A stretch of 64,000 nucleotides of DNA, taken from Apus apus (Eukaryota > Chordata > Aves > Apodiformes > Apodidae). The stretch lies in the NCBI RefSeq assembly GCF_020740795.1, contig NC_067293.1, forward strand, positions 20,588,378-20,652,377, given 5' to 3'. Shown piece by piece: positions 44,423-64,000 of the stretch. The position numbers and the translations under genes are program-made. Below the pieces are notes generated by a model. The model worked only from the letters and a program-made list of their open reading frames with translations. It was not told the origin of the DNA and ran no database searches. How positions within the stretch are numbered: position 1 is the first letter of the stretch; each line of letters starts with the position of its first letter.

Positions 44423-46571
44423 TCACATGCACTAAGTCAAACAGCATTTTTAGCAGAAGCGTTAAAATGGCAGATCAGAGTTTTCAGCCCTTTGATAATT
44501 AGTGCCATATAAATGACAGTATTTTGATTCAGTTCAATGGATTTTTTTTCTTACCTTACTAAGCAATGTCAGTCTCAACATGTTAATGGGAAGTTTCAAC
44601 ACTGTCATTTCGATGAACAGAGAAACCAAAAATACTTTGATAGAGTAAACCAAATGTTCCTTTAATCAGAAGTCTCATCCAGAAGCAGTTTCTGTGTGAG
44701 AAACCTGTAAAACAAAGGTAATTCTGTTTCTAAAGGTCTCAATATACTGGGTAGACCCTCAGATGCTACACCACTCAACAAGAGTGGGGTGTCCTCAGCT
44801 GTTGGGACACATGCTCTCCAGTAACTGAAACAACCACTTGAGAAGCTACTAAAAAACATGCCAGAAGCAGAGACAATGAACTTGCTCAGTAGGCATCAAA
44901 CAGCACCTTCATGGAGAGCAGCAAGAGGAGCTTAAAGGCATCTTGTGTCTTTAGTTTCTCACACCTCTCACCTCGCTTTTGCAAAAACAAAGTCTATCGC
45001 TAATTAGTCTGCTTTGAGCAAGGTGTTGGACTACAACAACCTCCTGAAGTCCAGTTCAAACTAAGTATTCTTTTATTCTTAGATTCATTCATTCTTGTCA
45101 TGGCAACACTGTTCACTTCCAAGGTGAAAAAGGTGGGAAGTCATCTTCAAGAAGACAAGAGAAAAAGCCTACTGCTTTGCTTTCAAAAATGAGAACAGCA
45201 AACCCCTATGCTCCAGCACCTCCACCTCTCCCCTTCCTGAGGGAGCTATATATGTACCAGGCCTGACAGAGGAAGTGTTTTGTGTGTGGTGGGTTATTTT
45301 GTTTCAGGAGGTGCTTTTTTTGTTCATTTTTTCAATCAGGAAAACCTAGAAATCAGAAATGGGAAACACTTGGCAATGAGTCTGAAATTATTGCTTGATC
45401 TTTAAAAAATTTGTAAAAAGGCAGCGGGGTCAGAGGGGGCAATCACATGTGGGTTTGGGTTTAAAATTTTCAGACTTAAGTTTTGACTTTATATGATTCA
45501 GCTGAGGTGTCTGTGGGCTCATTAGAGAAACATATATGTTAAATTTCCTGTGGATGTCCTTACTAAAAATAATGAGAGTCTAAACTTTTGGCTTTAGCCT
45601 AAGGTTGATACTCTGCCCCTGTTACAACATTCCTCTCCAGATAACTGAAATAGAACTTGACTCAGATAATCAGAACAGATATTAATATTGATGGGGGAAC
45701 TCTCTCCAGATGGACTGAATGTGGAAAAGGAGCTCTTCCGTTTTAACTATGTAACCAACCTTGGCCTATGCTAGGACATGTAAAAGGCCTTAATCATGCT
45801 GTATCATGACACCTTAATGCAACTATAGAAGAGGCCCACAACAAACCATGTAAAGCCAATGTTTTATTTTGCCATGGTGACTCAACCTGGCAAGCAATGT
45901 GAAAAACAACTCATGTCAGAAAATTAAACACAATCGCTACCTTTAAAACTCAAAGGACACTTTAGCTGAAGTACTTACTTAAATATAGAAAGAATGGATA
46001 TACTTGAATCTAAACTGCCAACTAATGAAGAGTCTTCCTTATTATAGCCACTTTCACAACTAAATTGTTCATCTCAAAACAATAAAACTACATCTTAGGA
46101 GATGCCATCCTGCTTAGTTCTGCACTTCTGAGGATGTTTCCTAAACCTGAAATGTATCAACTGCAACACTACGTATCACGGCACCAGAAAGCCTACATCT
46201 GTAAAGATGGTCATAGTGTTCTTGCTTCCAGATGAATTCTCTGTGTGAGCATGAACATTTCATATAAAATATAGATTATCAACAAGCAGGGACAATTTAC
46301 AGGAAATTAAAAAAAAAAAACAACACCTTAATAGATGTAAAGAATGTTTAAAATACCAGTATTATTACTCAAGCACGTTTTTAATTTATAATGCCTAGAA
46401 AAAAAATAGGCTTTTATAATAAACTTACAAAACCATACGTTTATATTAAAGGTATCTCTGTTCATCCACACACTCATGGCCTTCAAAGCTCTTTATGTCT
46501 AGCAGAGTCTGATAAAACAGGATAGAGTTTTCAGGGATGTGTGTGAGGTCTAGGTACCATTGCAACTACTT

Positions 46572-46600
46572 TTATTTATCTATTTATTTATTTATTTTAC
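46572..46600. repeat. (TTTA)n microsatellite
   Basis: Seven or so TTTA units, one with a TCTA variant, lie in the first intron of ZC3H12B. Confidence 0.85.
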
Positions 46601-48239
46601 ATTATGAGACAGACAAATCAATATACCAGACTAATGTACATGTGACAACACCTGGAAACTTCTTCTGAGTTTACGAATTACATTTCTTCACCTTTCCAAG
46701 CTCTGCTTCCATAACTAAACTTACCTGCTGCCTTCCTTATTCTCAAAAGCTCCAATGCTTCTGTTCTTGACATAAACAGTAACAGAAGCAATTTGTTTTA
46801 TTTCTATTACTCACAGATCTATAGCAGAATTGTAAGTGTTTAACAAAATGACATTTTGGATGTAAAGTGGCCAAGAAAGTAAAATCCTCTATGTAGATGT
46901 CTCAAATGGAATAATTTGCATTGGAAAAGGCATCCAGAAAGATCAAAGAACAGAAACCCAGAATTTACCTCATTCACAGCAGTTGACAGTAAGAATTTAC
47001 TTTCTTACTAGCTCGTCTGCATATAAAAGTGTCATGGGTAGCTCTTCACTCTCGCAACATCTTTTGTTTCCATCCCTTCTGAATAGTTAATTTGGATGCC
47101 ATTAGATTTTCTTTTTTTAAAAAAATACAACTTAAAAGAGGTAATTCAGATGAAAATTACTTAGGGAGCTTTACAGATTACTTCTATTAAAACTTGCTAA
47201 GCTTTAGATCATTTTAGAAGACAAACAGATCAGAGGTTCAGAAAATGTCAACAGGACTAATATATGGAAAACATGTGACAGTGAGGAAGACAAGACATAT
47301 TCCAAAGACAGTTAAATTGTTCTAGATTTGATGATGACCTTGACATTCCCACTAACCCATTTTTCCAGCAGGAAGCAAAGATAATTTTGTAGGTGACATG
47401 AGCTATACTTGCAAAACACACCTTTCTGTTCTACATACTATAGTTCATTTTTAACATCTGGCAAGTGAAAGCTGCACCTTATCAACAAAGGATGCCTCCT
47501 GTACAGAAATGACTACTAACAGACACGTTCACTTCAATAAACAAACATTCCAAGCATAAGAAATCAGATGGATCTGGAACGCTGCACACTCCAGCCACTC
47601 AGAACTACTGACAAGCAAAACAGACATCTTAAATGACCAGTATTTTAATTTTCTTTCTATTCCTACTTCCCATTTATAACAACACATGCTAATCACTGAA
47701 ACAGACTGCAAGATTAAAAAAAAAAATAAATAGTATCACACGTATCTCAATAAACCCAAATCAATTTAGATCCACATTTAACAACTTAAGATGAGACAAT
47801 ACAGCTTTTGATTCAAATTTATGGTTTGCTAAATTGCGAAGGAAACATACAGCTTTTTTGAACTATCATCTCCAAAGGATCAAATGACAGTTAGAAAAGC
47901 AGACAACTATGAAAAATATAACTTAAAATTAACTGGTTAGAAAAACTACCTCAAACCTCATGTATACTGCAGGGACCAGCTCCTTATTCACACTTGCACT
48001 ATAAAGCAAAACAGAAGGATGCCTCGATGATCACTATAGCAAAGTAGTGACCATCTGGTACACTCTTCAAAACTCCGTATGTCACCCCCTTGCTTTCGTT
48101 AATGAAAGTTTCTTGCTACCCTTCTTTATGTTCAGACACTGATCACCTTCATACACAGCACTCTAAATGCAGCCTTCGTCATCCACCCTTGGCACTCAGA
48201 ATTAAACGAATCCAGGCGATTCCGTCCCAACTGCCTAGA

Positions 48240-49420
48240 CACTTCACCCACCCTGCGACAGCAGCCTCCTGGGCCCAAACCGCCCTCCTGCAGGCACCCG
48301 GGGGAGCAACGCCCGGCTCCCGAGCAGGCCCCGAGCCTCTGGCCCAGGCGGCACCTGGTGCGGCAGGACCGGCGGCGAGGCCCGGGGGCAGGCGAGGCCC
48401 GGGGGCGGGCGAGGCCCGGGGGCGGGCGAGGCCCAGGCCGGGCAGCCGCCCCGCTCCGCGCGGCAGCGGCAGCCCCGGGCACAGGCGGCGCCTCCCGCGG
48501 GGCCAGGCCGGGCGGGGCGGCACCGGGCCGGCAGGGGGCGCCCCGCGAGCAGAGCTCCGCCGCCGGCCGCCGGGAGGAGCGGGCTCGGCCGCCGCCGGGG
48601 CGCTGCGCCGGCCTCGCTCGGGCGACCCCCCGCCCTCCCTCCCCGCTCCCCTCCCCCCGCCGCGGCCTCACCCGCTGTTGTCGCTGCAGAGACCGCCCGC
48701 GGCTCCCTGCGGGATCTGGCGGCGCAGAGGTGAGAGGCGTCGGGGCTCGGCGCGGCCGCGGCACGGGCCCCTCTCCGGCCGCTGTCGCCGCATGAGGGGG
48801 AAGGGCAGGCCGGAGCGAGGGGAGAGGAGGAGGAGAAGGAGGGGTGGGGGGCGGCAGAGCACAGCCAGGGTGGGGCAGGAAGGCTCAGCGCCGGCGGGAT
48901 CCCGGGGGCCGCTGCCTGCGCCTCAGCCGGGCCCGCGCCGCTGCCCGGGCCCGTCGCTTGGCAACCGCGCGGCCTCGGCTGCTGCGCCCGCCCGGCTTCT
49001 CGCGGCGCCCGCGCGCCCCCGAGGACAGCGCACGCGCAGCGCGCACGCGCAGCCTGCACGCGGCGCCCCGCGCGCGCCCGCCTTCCCCCTGGAGCCCGGG
49101 GAGGGGCGGGGGCCGGGCGCGTGCCGGGGGGCGGGGCCGCGCCCGTGCCGCGAGCGTGCGCACGTGCGGGACCGGCTGGCGCGTGGGGCGGGGCGGGGCC
49201 AACGACCGTCGGGGGGCGGGGCGGGCCCCGCGGGGGGCGGGGCGGGCGCTGCCGAAGCGCTGGAGGGAAGCGGAGCCGCGGGCGGGCCGGGAGCGGGCCG
49301 GTGTGCTCCGGGACGGAGGGCAAAGGGAGTCCCTGGGGACACATCGGCGGGGCGGGAAGGGCCGGGCGCTGGCCCGCAGCGCTGGTGACCAGGCGGTGTT
49401 ATTTCGCCCATCACGGAAGT
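48240..49420 (-). promoter_or_regulatory. ZC3H12B: CpG-island promoter and predicted first exon of ZC3H12B
   Basis: A very GC- and CpG-rich block of about 1.2 kb lies at the 5' side of ZC3H12B, with many GGGCGGG boxes. On the minus strand a good donor (AACAGCGG|GTGAGG) ends a predicted exon at 48672. Joined to the acceptor at 36262, it would make the 5' leader. No start site can be fixed from sequence. Long open frames on both strands here are composition artefacts. Confidence 0.65.
48374..48434. repeat. 17-bp GC-rich tandem repeat, about 3.5 copies
   Basis: The unit GGCGAGGCCCGGGGGCG repeats from 48374 with one base difference in the first copy. It sits at the intron side of the ZC3H12B CpG island. 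Confidence 0.9.
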
Positions 49421-50109
49421 GGCTAATGAAACACGGGACGTGGCTAAATCCCGAGGTATTTCGGGTCACCCTGGGAGCAGAGCAGGGGTACCACACGTAG
49501 GTACTTCAGCCCTCAGCTCGCCGGGCCGCCAGCGGGCACATGGAACCTATTGACAGACTAACTAAAGAAGTGTGCTAACATTTAAGGCTTTGCATTAACG
49601 TGACGTTTAAGGACTAGATGCCCTTAAGCTTGTATTTGCTCTCTGTTAGTGTCCGTGTTGCTGGTGACTGCCTGCGGCTTCCCGGAGCATCCTGAAACCA
49701 GGATCAGCTGTCCCTTTAAAATATGCATCCAGGCCAGTACAACTGGGTTGGCCCAGCTGTGGGAAAATATCTTTCAAATGGGACTTGAGTGCATTTTGAG
49801 GGCTCAAAAACCCAATGGGGTACAGAAAGAATCCACTTCCATTTTAAAAACTCAGGAATTGCAAGCAAACTTCACAATTTATGATGCACCATTTTGACTC
49901 ATCCATTTCCTGATGTTTGGGTTGGACAGCACTGGCATCCTCAGGGTGACTGGTACCTAACGTGGCAGTACACCCCCCAAACGTCAGTTGTATGGTTTAC
50001 TGGTGTGTCTTTTCCAGCAGTATTTATTCTTAATATTTATTTGAATGCTGTTGTTTCATAAAATGTGTTGCACACATTTTTTAATAATCGATCTGTTCAA
50101 TTAGAACGT
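49421..50109. other. Intergenic sequence, nothing recognised
   Basis: Unique sequence between the ZC3H12B island and the nested CR1 pair. No exon or repeat family is evident. Confidence 0.5.
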
Positions 50110-51262
50110 ACAGTGATTGTCTAGTCCAACTTTCTGACCACTTCAGGATTGATCAAAAGTTAGTGTGTGCTGTTAAAGGCTTCTTAAACTGTGACAGGCT
50201 TGGGGCATCAACCACCCCTCCAGGAAGCCACTTCCAGGGTTTGACCACCCTCTCTCCAAATAAATGCTTCCTAGCATCCAGTCTGGTTCTCCCCTGGCAC
50301 AGCTTTGAGTAGTTTCCATGCATCCTCTCCCTGGATGACAGGGAGAAGAGCTCAGCCCCTTCCTCTCCATGTCCCCTCCTCAGGAAGCTGCAGAATCACA
50401 GAATCACCATAGAATGTTAGGGAGGGGACCTCTGGAGATCATCGAGTCCAACACCCCTGCCAGAGTAGGACCAAAAAAATAGGGCAGATCACTCAGAAAG
50501 GCATCCAGACAGGTCTTGAAAGTCTCCAGAGAAGCCACAACCTCTCTGGGCAGGCTGTCCGAGGGCTCTGTAACCCTCCCAGTAAAGAAGTTCTTCCTCG
50601 TGTTGAGGTGGAACTTCCTGTACTCAAGTTTGAATCTGTTGCCTCTCCTCCTATCACAGGGCACAAGTGGCAAGAGCTTGTCCCTGCCTTCTTGATGCCC
50701 TCATGTATGGAAAGACATTAATTAGATCCCCCCTCAGTCTTCTCTCTAGACTGAAAAGCCCCAGGTCTCTCAGCCTTTCCTCGTAAGGCAGGTGCTCTGT
50801 CCTTTCATCAGCCTCATAGCCTCTGTTGAACTCTCTCCAGTAGATCCCTGTCCCTCTTGAACTGGGAAGCCCAGGACTGGACACAACACTCCAAGTGAGG
50901 TCTCACCAGGGCCAAGTAGAGGGGGAGGAGAACCTCCCTCGATCTGCTGGAGACACTCCTCTTAATGCACCCCAAGATACCATTGGCCTTCTTGGCCACA
51001 AGGGCACATTGTTGTCCCATGGATAACTTGTCTACTAGGACTCCAAGGTCCTTCTCGATGGAGCTACATGCAGAGAGCCAAGAGGTCACCTCTCTACCTC
51101 CTTTGCTCCAGACCAGACAATCCCAGAGTCCTCAGCTGCTCCTCACAAGACATGTTTTTCAGCCCCTCACCAACTTGGTTGCCCTCTCTGGGTGCATTCA
51201 AGCTCCTTAACATCCTTTCCAGACTGTAGGGCCCAGAACTGCACACAGTACTCCAGGTATTT
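50110..51262 (-). mobile_element. Older CR1 copy split by a younger CR1
   Basis: An antisense CR1 of an older subfamily begins near 50110 (GTCTAGTCCAACTTTCTGACC) and runs to 50393 (CTCAGGAAGCTGCAG). It resumes at 51070 (GCAGAGAGCCAAGAGGTCACC) and ends near CCCAGAACTGCACACAGTACTC. The two halves join exactly in CR1 order once the inner element is removed. Confidence 0.9.
50394..51068 (-). mobile_element. Younger CR1 inserted into the older CR1
   Basis: This 675-bp antisense CR1 starts AATCACAGAATCACCATAG (its 3' end) and reaches the ORF2 region at GTCCTTCTCGATGG. It is flanked by TGCAG at 50389-50393 and again at 51069-51073, a probable 5-bp target-site duplication. Confidence 0.9.
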
Positions 51263-52659
51263 TAATTTCAGTCCTTATAAATTTTCACCTGCTGTCATGT
51301 CTCCAAGTTTCCAGCTGAGCCCCTTAGTATTACGAAATACTAAGTGTCTGTGTTTCATCACCTACAAGAAAGAAATTATGCAGGTTGGCTGCTTTAACTC
51401 GCTGATATTTGTCTGTGAAAAAAATGCAGAAGTTGACAAATGTTACAAATACAATGTTACTATGTATGTCATTCTTGTTACATAAATTAATCTGTTATAC
51501 TAACTCATTTAAAATAAATTTTGTTATATCGGGGCACTCTTTATAGTGTGTGTCGAGTTTTCTGTAAATGAAAGTGGAGAAAAGTCCAAATTAAACATCA
51601 GTATACTTTTGTTAGGGTCATTTCTTCTGTATTCAGGATTATATTTTTAAAGAAAATACTGAATAAATTAAAAGGGAAAAGTATATACATTAACATGTTC
51701 TGTCCAGCATCTACTGAGAGAAGAAAGAAACATTTTCATCATTAAATCCAGCCTTGTAGAATTGATTGCTCCAGCTGGGGGATTAGGAATCATCCCTGGG
51801 AGTTTCTGCCAACTCCAGCACCTTCATCCAAGCCTCTCCACAGCTTCAGTTTATAACTTCCTTGAGGAAAAAAAAAAAAAAAAAAAAAGTAGAAAATTAT
51901 TAAGAGTAATTTCCAGCACCTGAAGTCCATTATACTGCATGAATCTTCCATGCTGGGGACTGGCATGTGAAGAGTTTCCAAGACCAAATTTTAGCTGAGA
52001 ATCAGCTCTTTTACCTAGACTGTGTGAGTTCAGTACCAAGTACTGCAGTCATACGTGATGGTTCTGAGGTTTCTGTTGGTTTCATAACTTCATGCATATC
52101 TGTATTGCTTTCCAGTTGTATAGATAAATGGGATCCCTGCTCCAAAGCAGCAAAAGGGACAGCAGTGGTAAACAGAAGAGCAGTAAAAGCACTTCAAGAA
52201 AGCAGATTGTCACAGAGAGCAAGAGAGTAGTGAAGAGCAGGTTGGAGAGCACAGGTAAACCGAAGGGGAAACAAACCACAATTCTGTTTGTCTGCACTTC
52301 ATGAAACTGGATCATTCTTGCTATTAAAACACCCCAATTTTTCAGATAAATGTGGGGTCTGATACTGGAATCTGCATTTATTCTAAATCTCCATTTACTT
52401 CATTAGAAAGTAAGAACATTTAAAAATGTTACTAAAGCTATTATCAGGGAAAAAATGAGCAGAAAACTGCAGTGCCCTGTTTGTGATGTCATCCTTGAGT
52501 GCTGAAGAGTTCTTAGAGCTGACTTGATTTCCTGGATCATTCATTTTCACTAATCAGTGAAAGGAGGGAAAAAAGGGCCAAACTGCATCTCAGGGTAGTT
52601 TCAGCTTCTCTCACTGGGGCAGGGTCTGATCCGCATGACATTACACGAAGGACTGAAGG
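51262..52659. other. Intergenic sequence with one poly-A tract
   Basis: Mostly AT-rich unique sequence. A poly-A of about 18-19 bases ends near 51889; without flanking similarity I cannot assign it to a retrocopy. No gene is evident. Confidence 0.5.
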
Positions 52660-52912
52660 AAAGATAATGTCCCTCCAGTCTTCAAGAAGGGCAAGAAACA
52701 CCCAAGACCTGGGTAACTACACACTGGTCAGCCTCACCTCCATCCCTGGAAAGGTGATGGAGCAGCTCATTCTGGGGGTCATCTCTAAGTATATGGAAGA
52801 AAAGAAGGTTATCAGAAGTAGCCAGCATGGATTCACCAAGGGGAAATCATGTCTGACCAGACTCCAAGGTCCCATGGACAGCAATGTGCCCTTGTGGCCA
52901 CGAGAGCCAGAT
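52660..52912 (+). mobile_element. CR1 ORF2 fragment with internal deletion
   Basis: The sequence reads as the CR1 reverse-transcriptase region: PGKVMEQLILGVISKYMEE, then SSQHGFTKGKSCLT. It then jumps to a more distal segment (CAATGTGCCCTTGTGGCCA), so an internal part is missing. It has no 3' end of its own; LTR-like sequence follows directly. Confidence 0.85.
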
Positions 52913-52914
52913 GT

Positions 52915-53075
52915 GTGTCTAGTAGGACAATGTAAGCGTTGCCTGCTGTCGCTCGTGGCATGCACCTTAGGTGGAACAATCCCCCATGCATGCAGCGCTG
53001 CAATAAAGAATGCCTGCCTTCCAAAACTTAAAATCAAATGTTAGAGGGTTCTTTCAGCCACTGGATTTCATGGTG
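52915..53075 (+). mobile_element. LTR-like fragment with polyadenylation signal
   Basis: The segment TGTAAGCGTTGCCTGCTG, then CTGCAATAAAGAATGCCTGCC and AAAACTTAAAATC has the look of the U3/R end of an avian endogenous retroviral LTR, including AATAAA at about 53001-53006. No viral genes are present. Boundaries and family are uncertain. Confidence 0.4.
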
Positions 53076-53388
53076 TCAGCAACACAGAGCACACTTGGTA
53101 GAAAGAGAATGGTAGTAACAATGGCTGCAGGCTGCCTTTTTTGCCAAAAAAAAAAAAAAAAAAAAGGTTTTTAATAAAAATCTTGAACTCATTAAATGCA
53201 AACTCGATAATTTTAATGAAAAGCTAATTGCACAGCTTTCAGGAGGAAGACGCCTGCTCTTTCTGCACTTTTCCCACCATGAGGTGTGACAAATGGAGTA
53301 GTTGCAGGAAGCAGGGTAGGCGGGCTGTGCTGTGCCTTGTGGGTGCTGTAGTCTGGCTGCTGCCCGCGGGCCCCGCCAGCAGCTGCGG

Positions 53389-53516
53389 CAGGACTGCCAG
53401 TCCCAGCGTTCCCGGAGCGGCGGGACTGCCAGTCCCAGCGTTCCCGGAGAGGCAGGACTGCCAGTCCCAGCGTTCCCGGAGCGGCGGGACTGCCAGTCCC
53501 AGCGTTCCCGCTGCAG
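53389..53516. repeat. 32-bp tandem repeat, four copies, each with a hairpin-forming palindrome
   Basis: Four head-to-tail units start at 53389, 53421, 53453 and 53485. Each contains GGACTGCCAGTCC, a 6-bp inverted repeat around one central base, followed by CAGCGTTCCCG. Copies differ at only a few bases, the fourth most at its end. The array ends about 140 bp upstream of the ZC4H2 start codon. Confidence 0.95.
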
Positions 53517-53654
53517 CCGCCGCACAGGCTCAGGGGCCGGCTGCGGGGGTGGGTTCCTGCCTTCTGTCTATTGTATGAGTTCTCTTGGGGTTGTTTTTGT
53601 TTCCCTGGGCATTTTGTATTTTTCACGGGAGGGTTTAAACCGGCAGTGAAAAGC

Positions 53655-63964
<10,310 letters not shown>

Positions 63965-64000
63965 AGGCCAGAAGATGGACAAGCCAACACGTGACCTGTC

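Larger units (their letters stand above)
36263..48671 (-). other. ZC3H12B: ZC3H12B first intron (about 12.4 kb)
   Basis: This is the inferred intron between the CpG-island exon and the first coding exon. It contains antisense and sense CR1 fragments (39128-39245, 40240-40575, 44135-44422), a CA-rich tract (39690-39898), a triplicated 20-bp unit (38141-38202) and a TTTA tract (46572-46600). No further coding exon is convincing. The region 45.2-46.0 kb has a different texture but no recognisable element. Unseen non-coding exons may exist. Confidence 0.5.

Noticed and set aside
48090-49388. Open frames of 432, 366 and about 210 codons on both strands of the GC-rich block
   Set aside because: They are made of Arg, Ala, Gly and Pro, overlap in several frames at once and follow CpG-island composition. 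No domain is visible.
50404-51089. Minus-strand frames resembling a reverse transcriptase
   Set aside because: They are the distal ORF2 of the inserted CR1, interrupted by frameshifts; not a host gene.
51871-51889. Poly-A tract as the end of a processed pseudogene
   Set aside because: No coding similarity or target duplication could be seen beside it.
53389-53516. CRISPR-like array
   Set aside because: Direct tandem units without spacers in a bird CpG island; it is a minisatellite.

Overview
The window looks like bird nuclear DNA. Intergenic and intronic sequence carries many CR1 (chicken repeat 1) LINE fragments with the typical avian 3' end (ATTCTATGATTCTATG) and two LTR-like fragments. 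The genes are intron-rich and start in CpG islands. Three of the four genes (LAS1L, ZC3H12B, ZC4H2) are neighbours on human Xq11-q12, a block that lies on chromosome 4 in chicken. Order and relative orientation match my recollection of the human map. This is an ordinary vertebrate gene neighbourhood, with no operon, CRISPR array, prophage or integrated gene cluster.

Layout: (1) 802-2733, minus strand: a two-exon Shaw/Kv3-like voltage-gated potassium channel gene with a complete T1 domain and pore but a charge-depleted S4. (2) 6.84-7.76 kb: a CpG island with a 10-bp GC minisatellite, the promoter of LAS1L. (3) 7265-21506, plus strand: LAS1L, 13 coding exons, 623 codons, the HEPN endoribonuclease that cuts ITS2 in pre-rRNA. 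(4) 21.5-30.4 kb: the tail-to-tail interval, with one 0.9-kb CR1, a 120-bp direct repeat and an AT-rich stretch that is probably the long 3' UTR of ZC3H12B. (5) 30422-36098, minus strand: the coding exons of ZC3H12B (837 codons, Regnase-2), then a roughly 12-kb first intron and a CpG-island promoter at 48.2-49.4 kb. (6) 49.4-53.3 kb: intergenic, with nested CR1s and an LTR fragment. (7) 53655-63964, plus strand: ZC4H2, five coding exons, 224 codons, complete, with CR1 copies in its introns.

The genes do not form one pathway. LAS1L and ZC3H12B are both endoribonucleases (HEPN and NYN/PIN folds, acting in rRNA maturation and mRNA decay), but I see no reason to link them beyond old synteny. The most interesting items are: the potassium channel with its altered voltage sensor; an upstream open reading frame in the ZC3H12B leader that would stay open across a predicted splice junction; a palindrome-containing 32-bp tandem repeat and the 10-bp minisatellite at two housekeeping promoters; an (ATT)n tract occupying the expected branch-point region of LAS1L intron 8; and CR1 copies within 23 and about 50 bp of ZC4H2 exons.

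Limits: splice sites were read by eye from consensus, reading phase and remembered family sequence. UTR ends, non-coding first exons and repeat boundaries are approximate.
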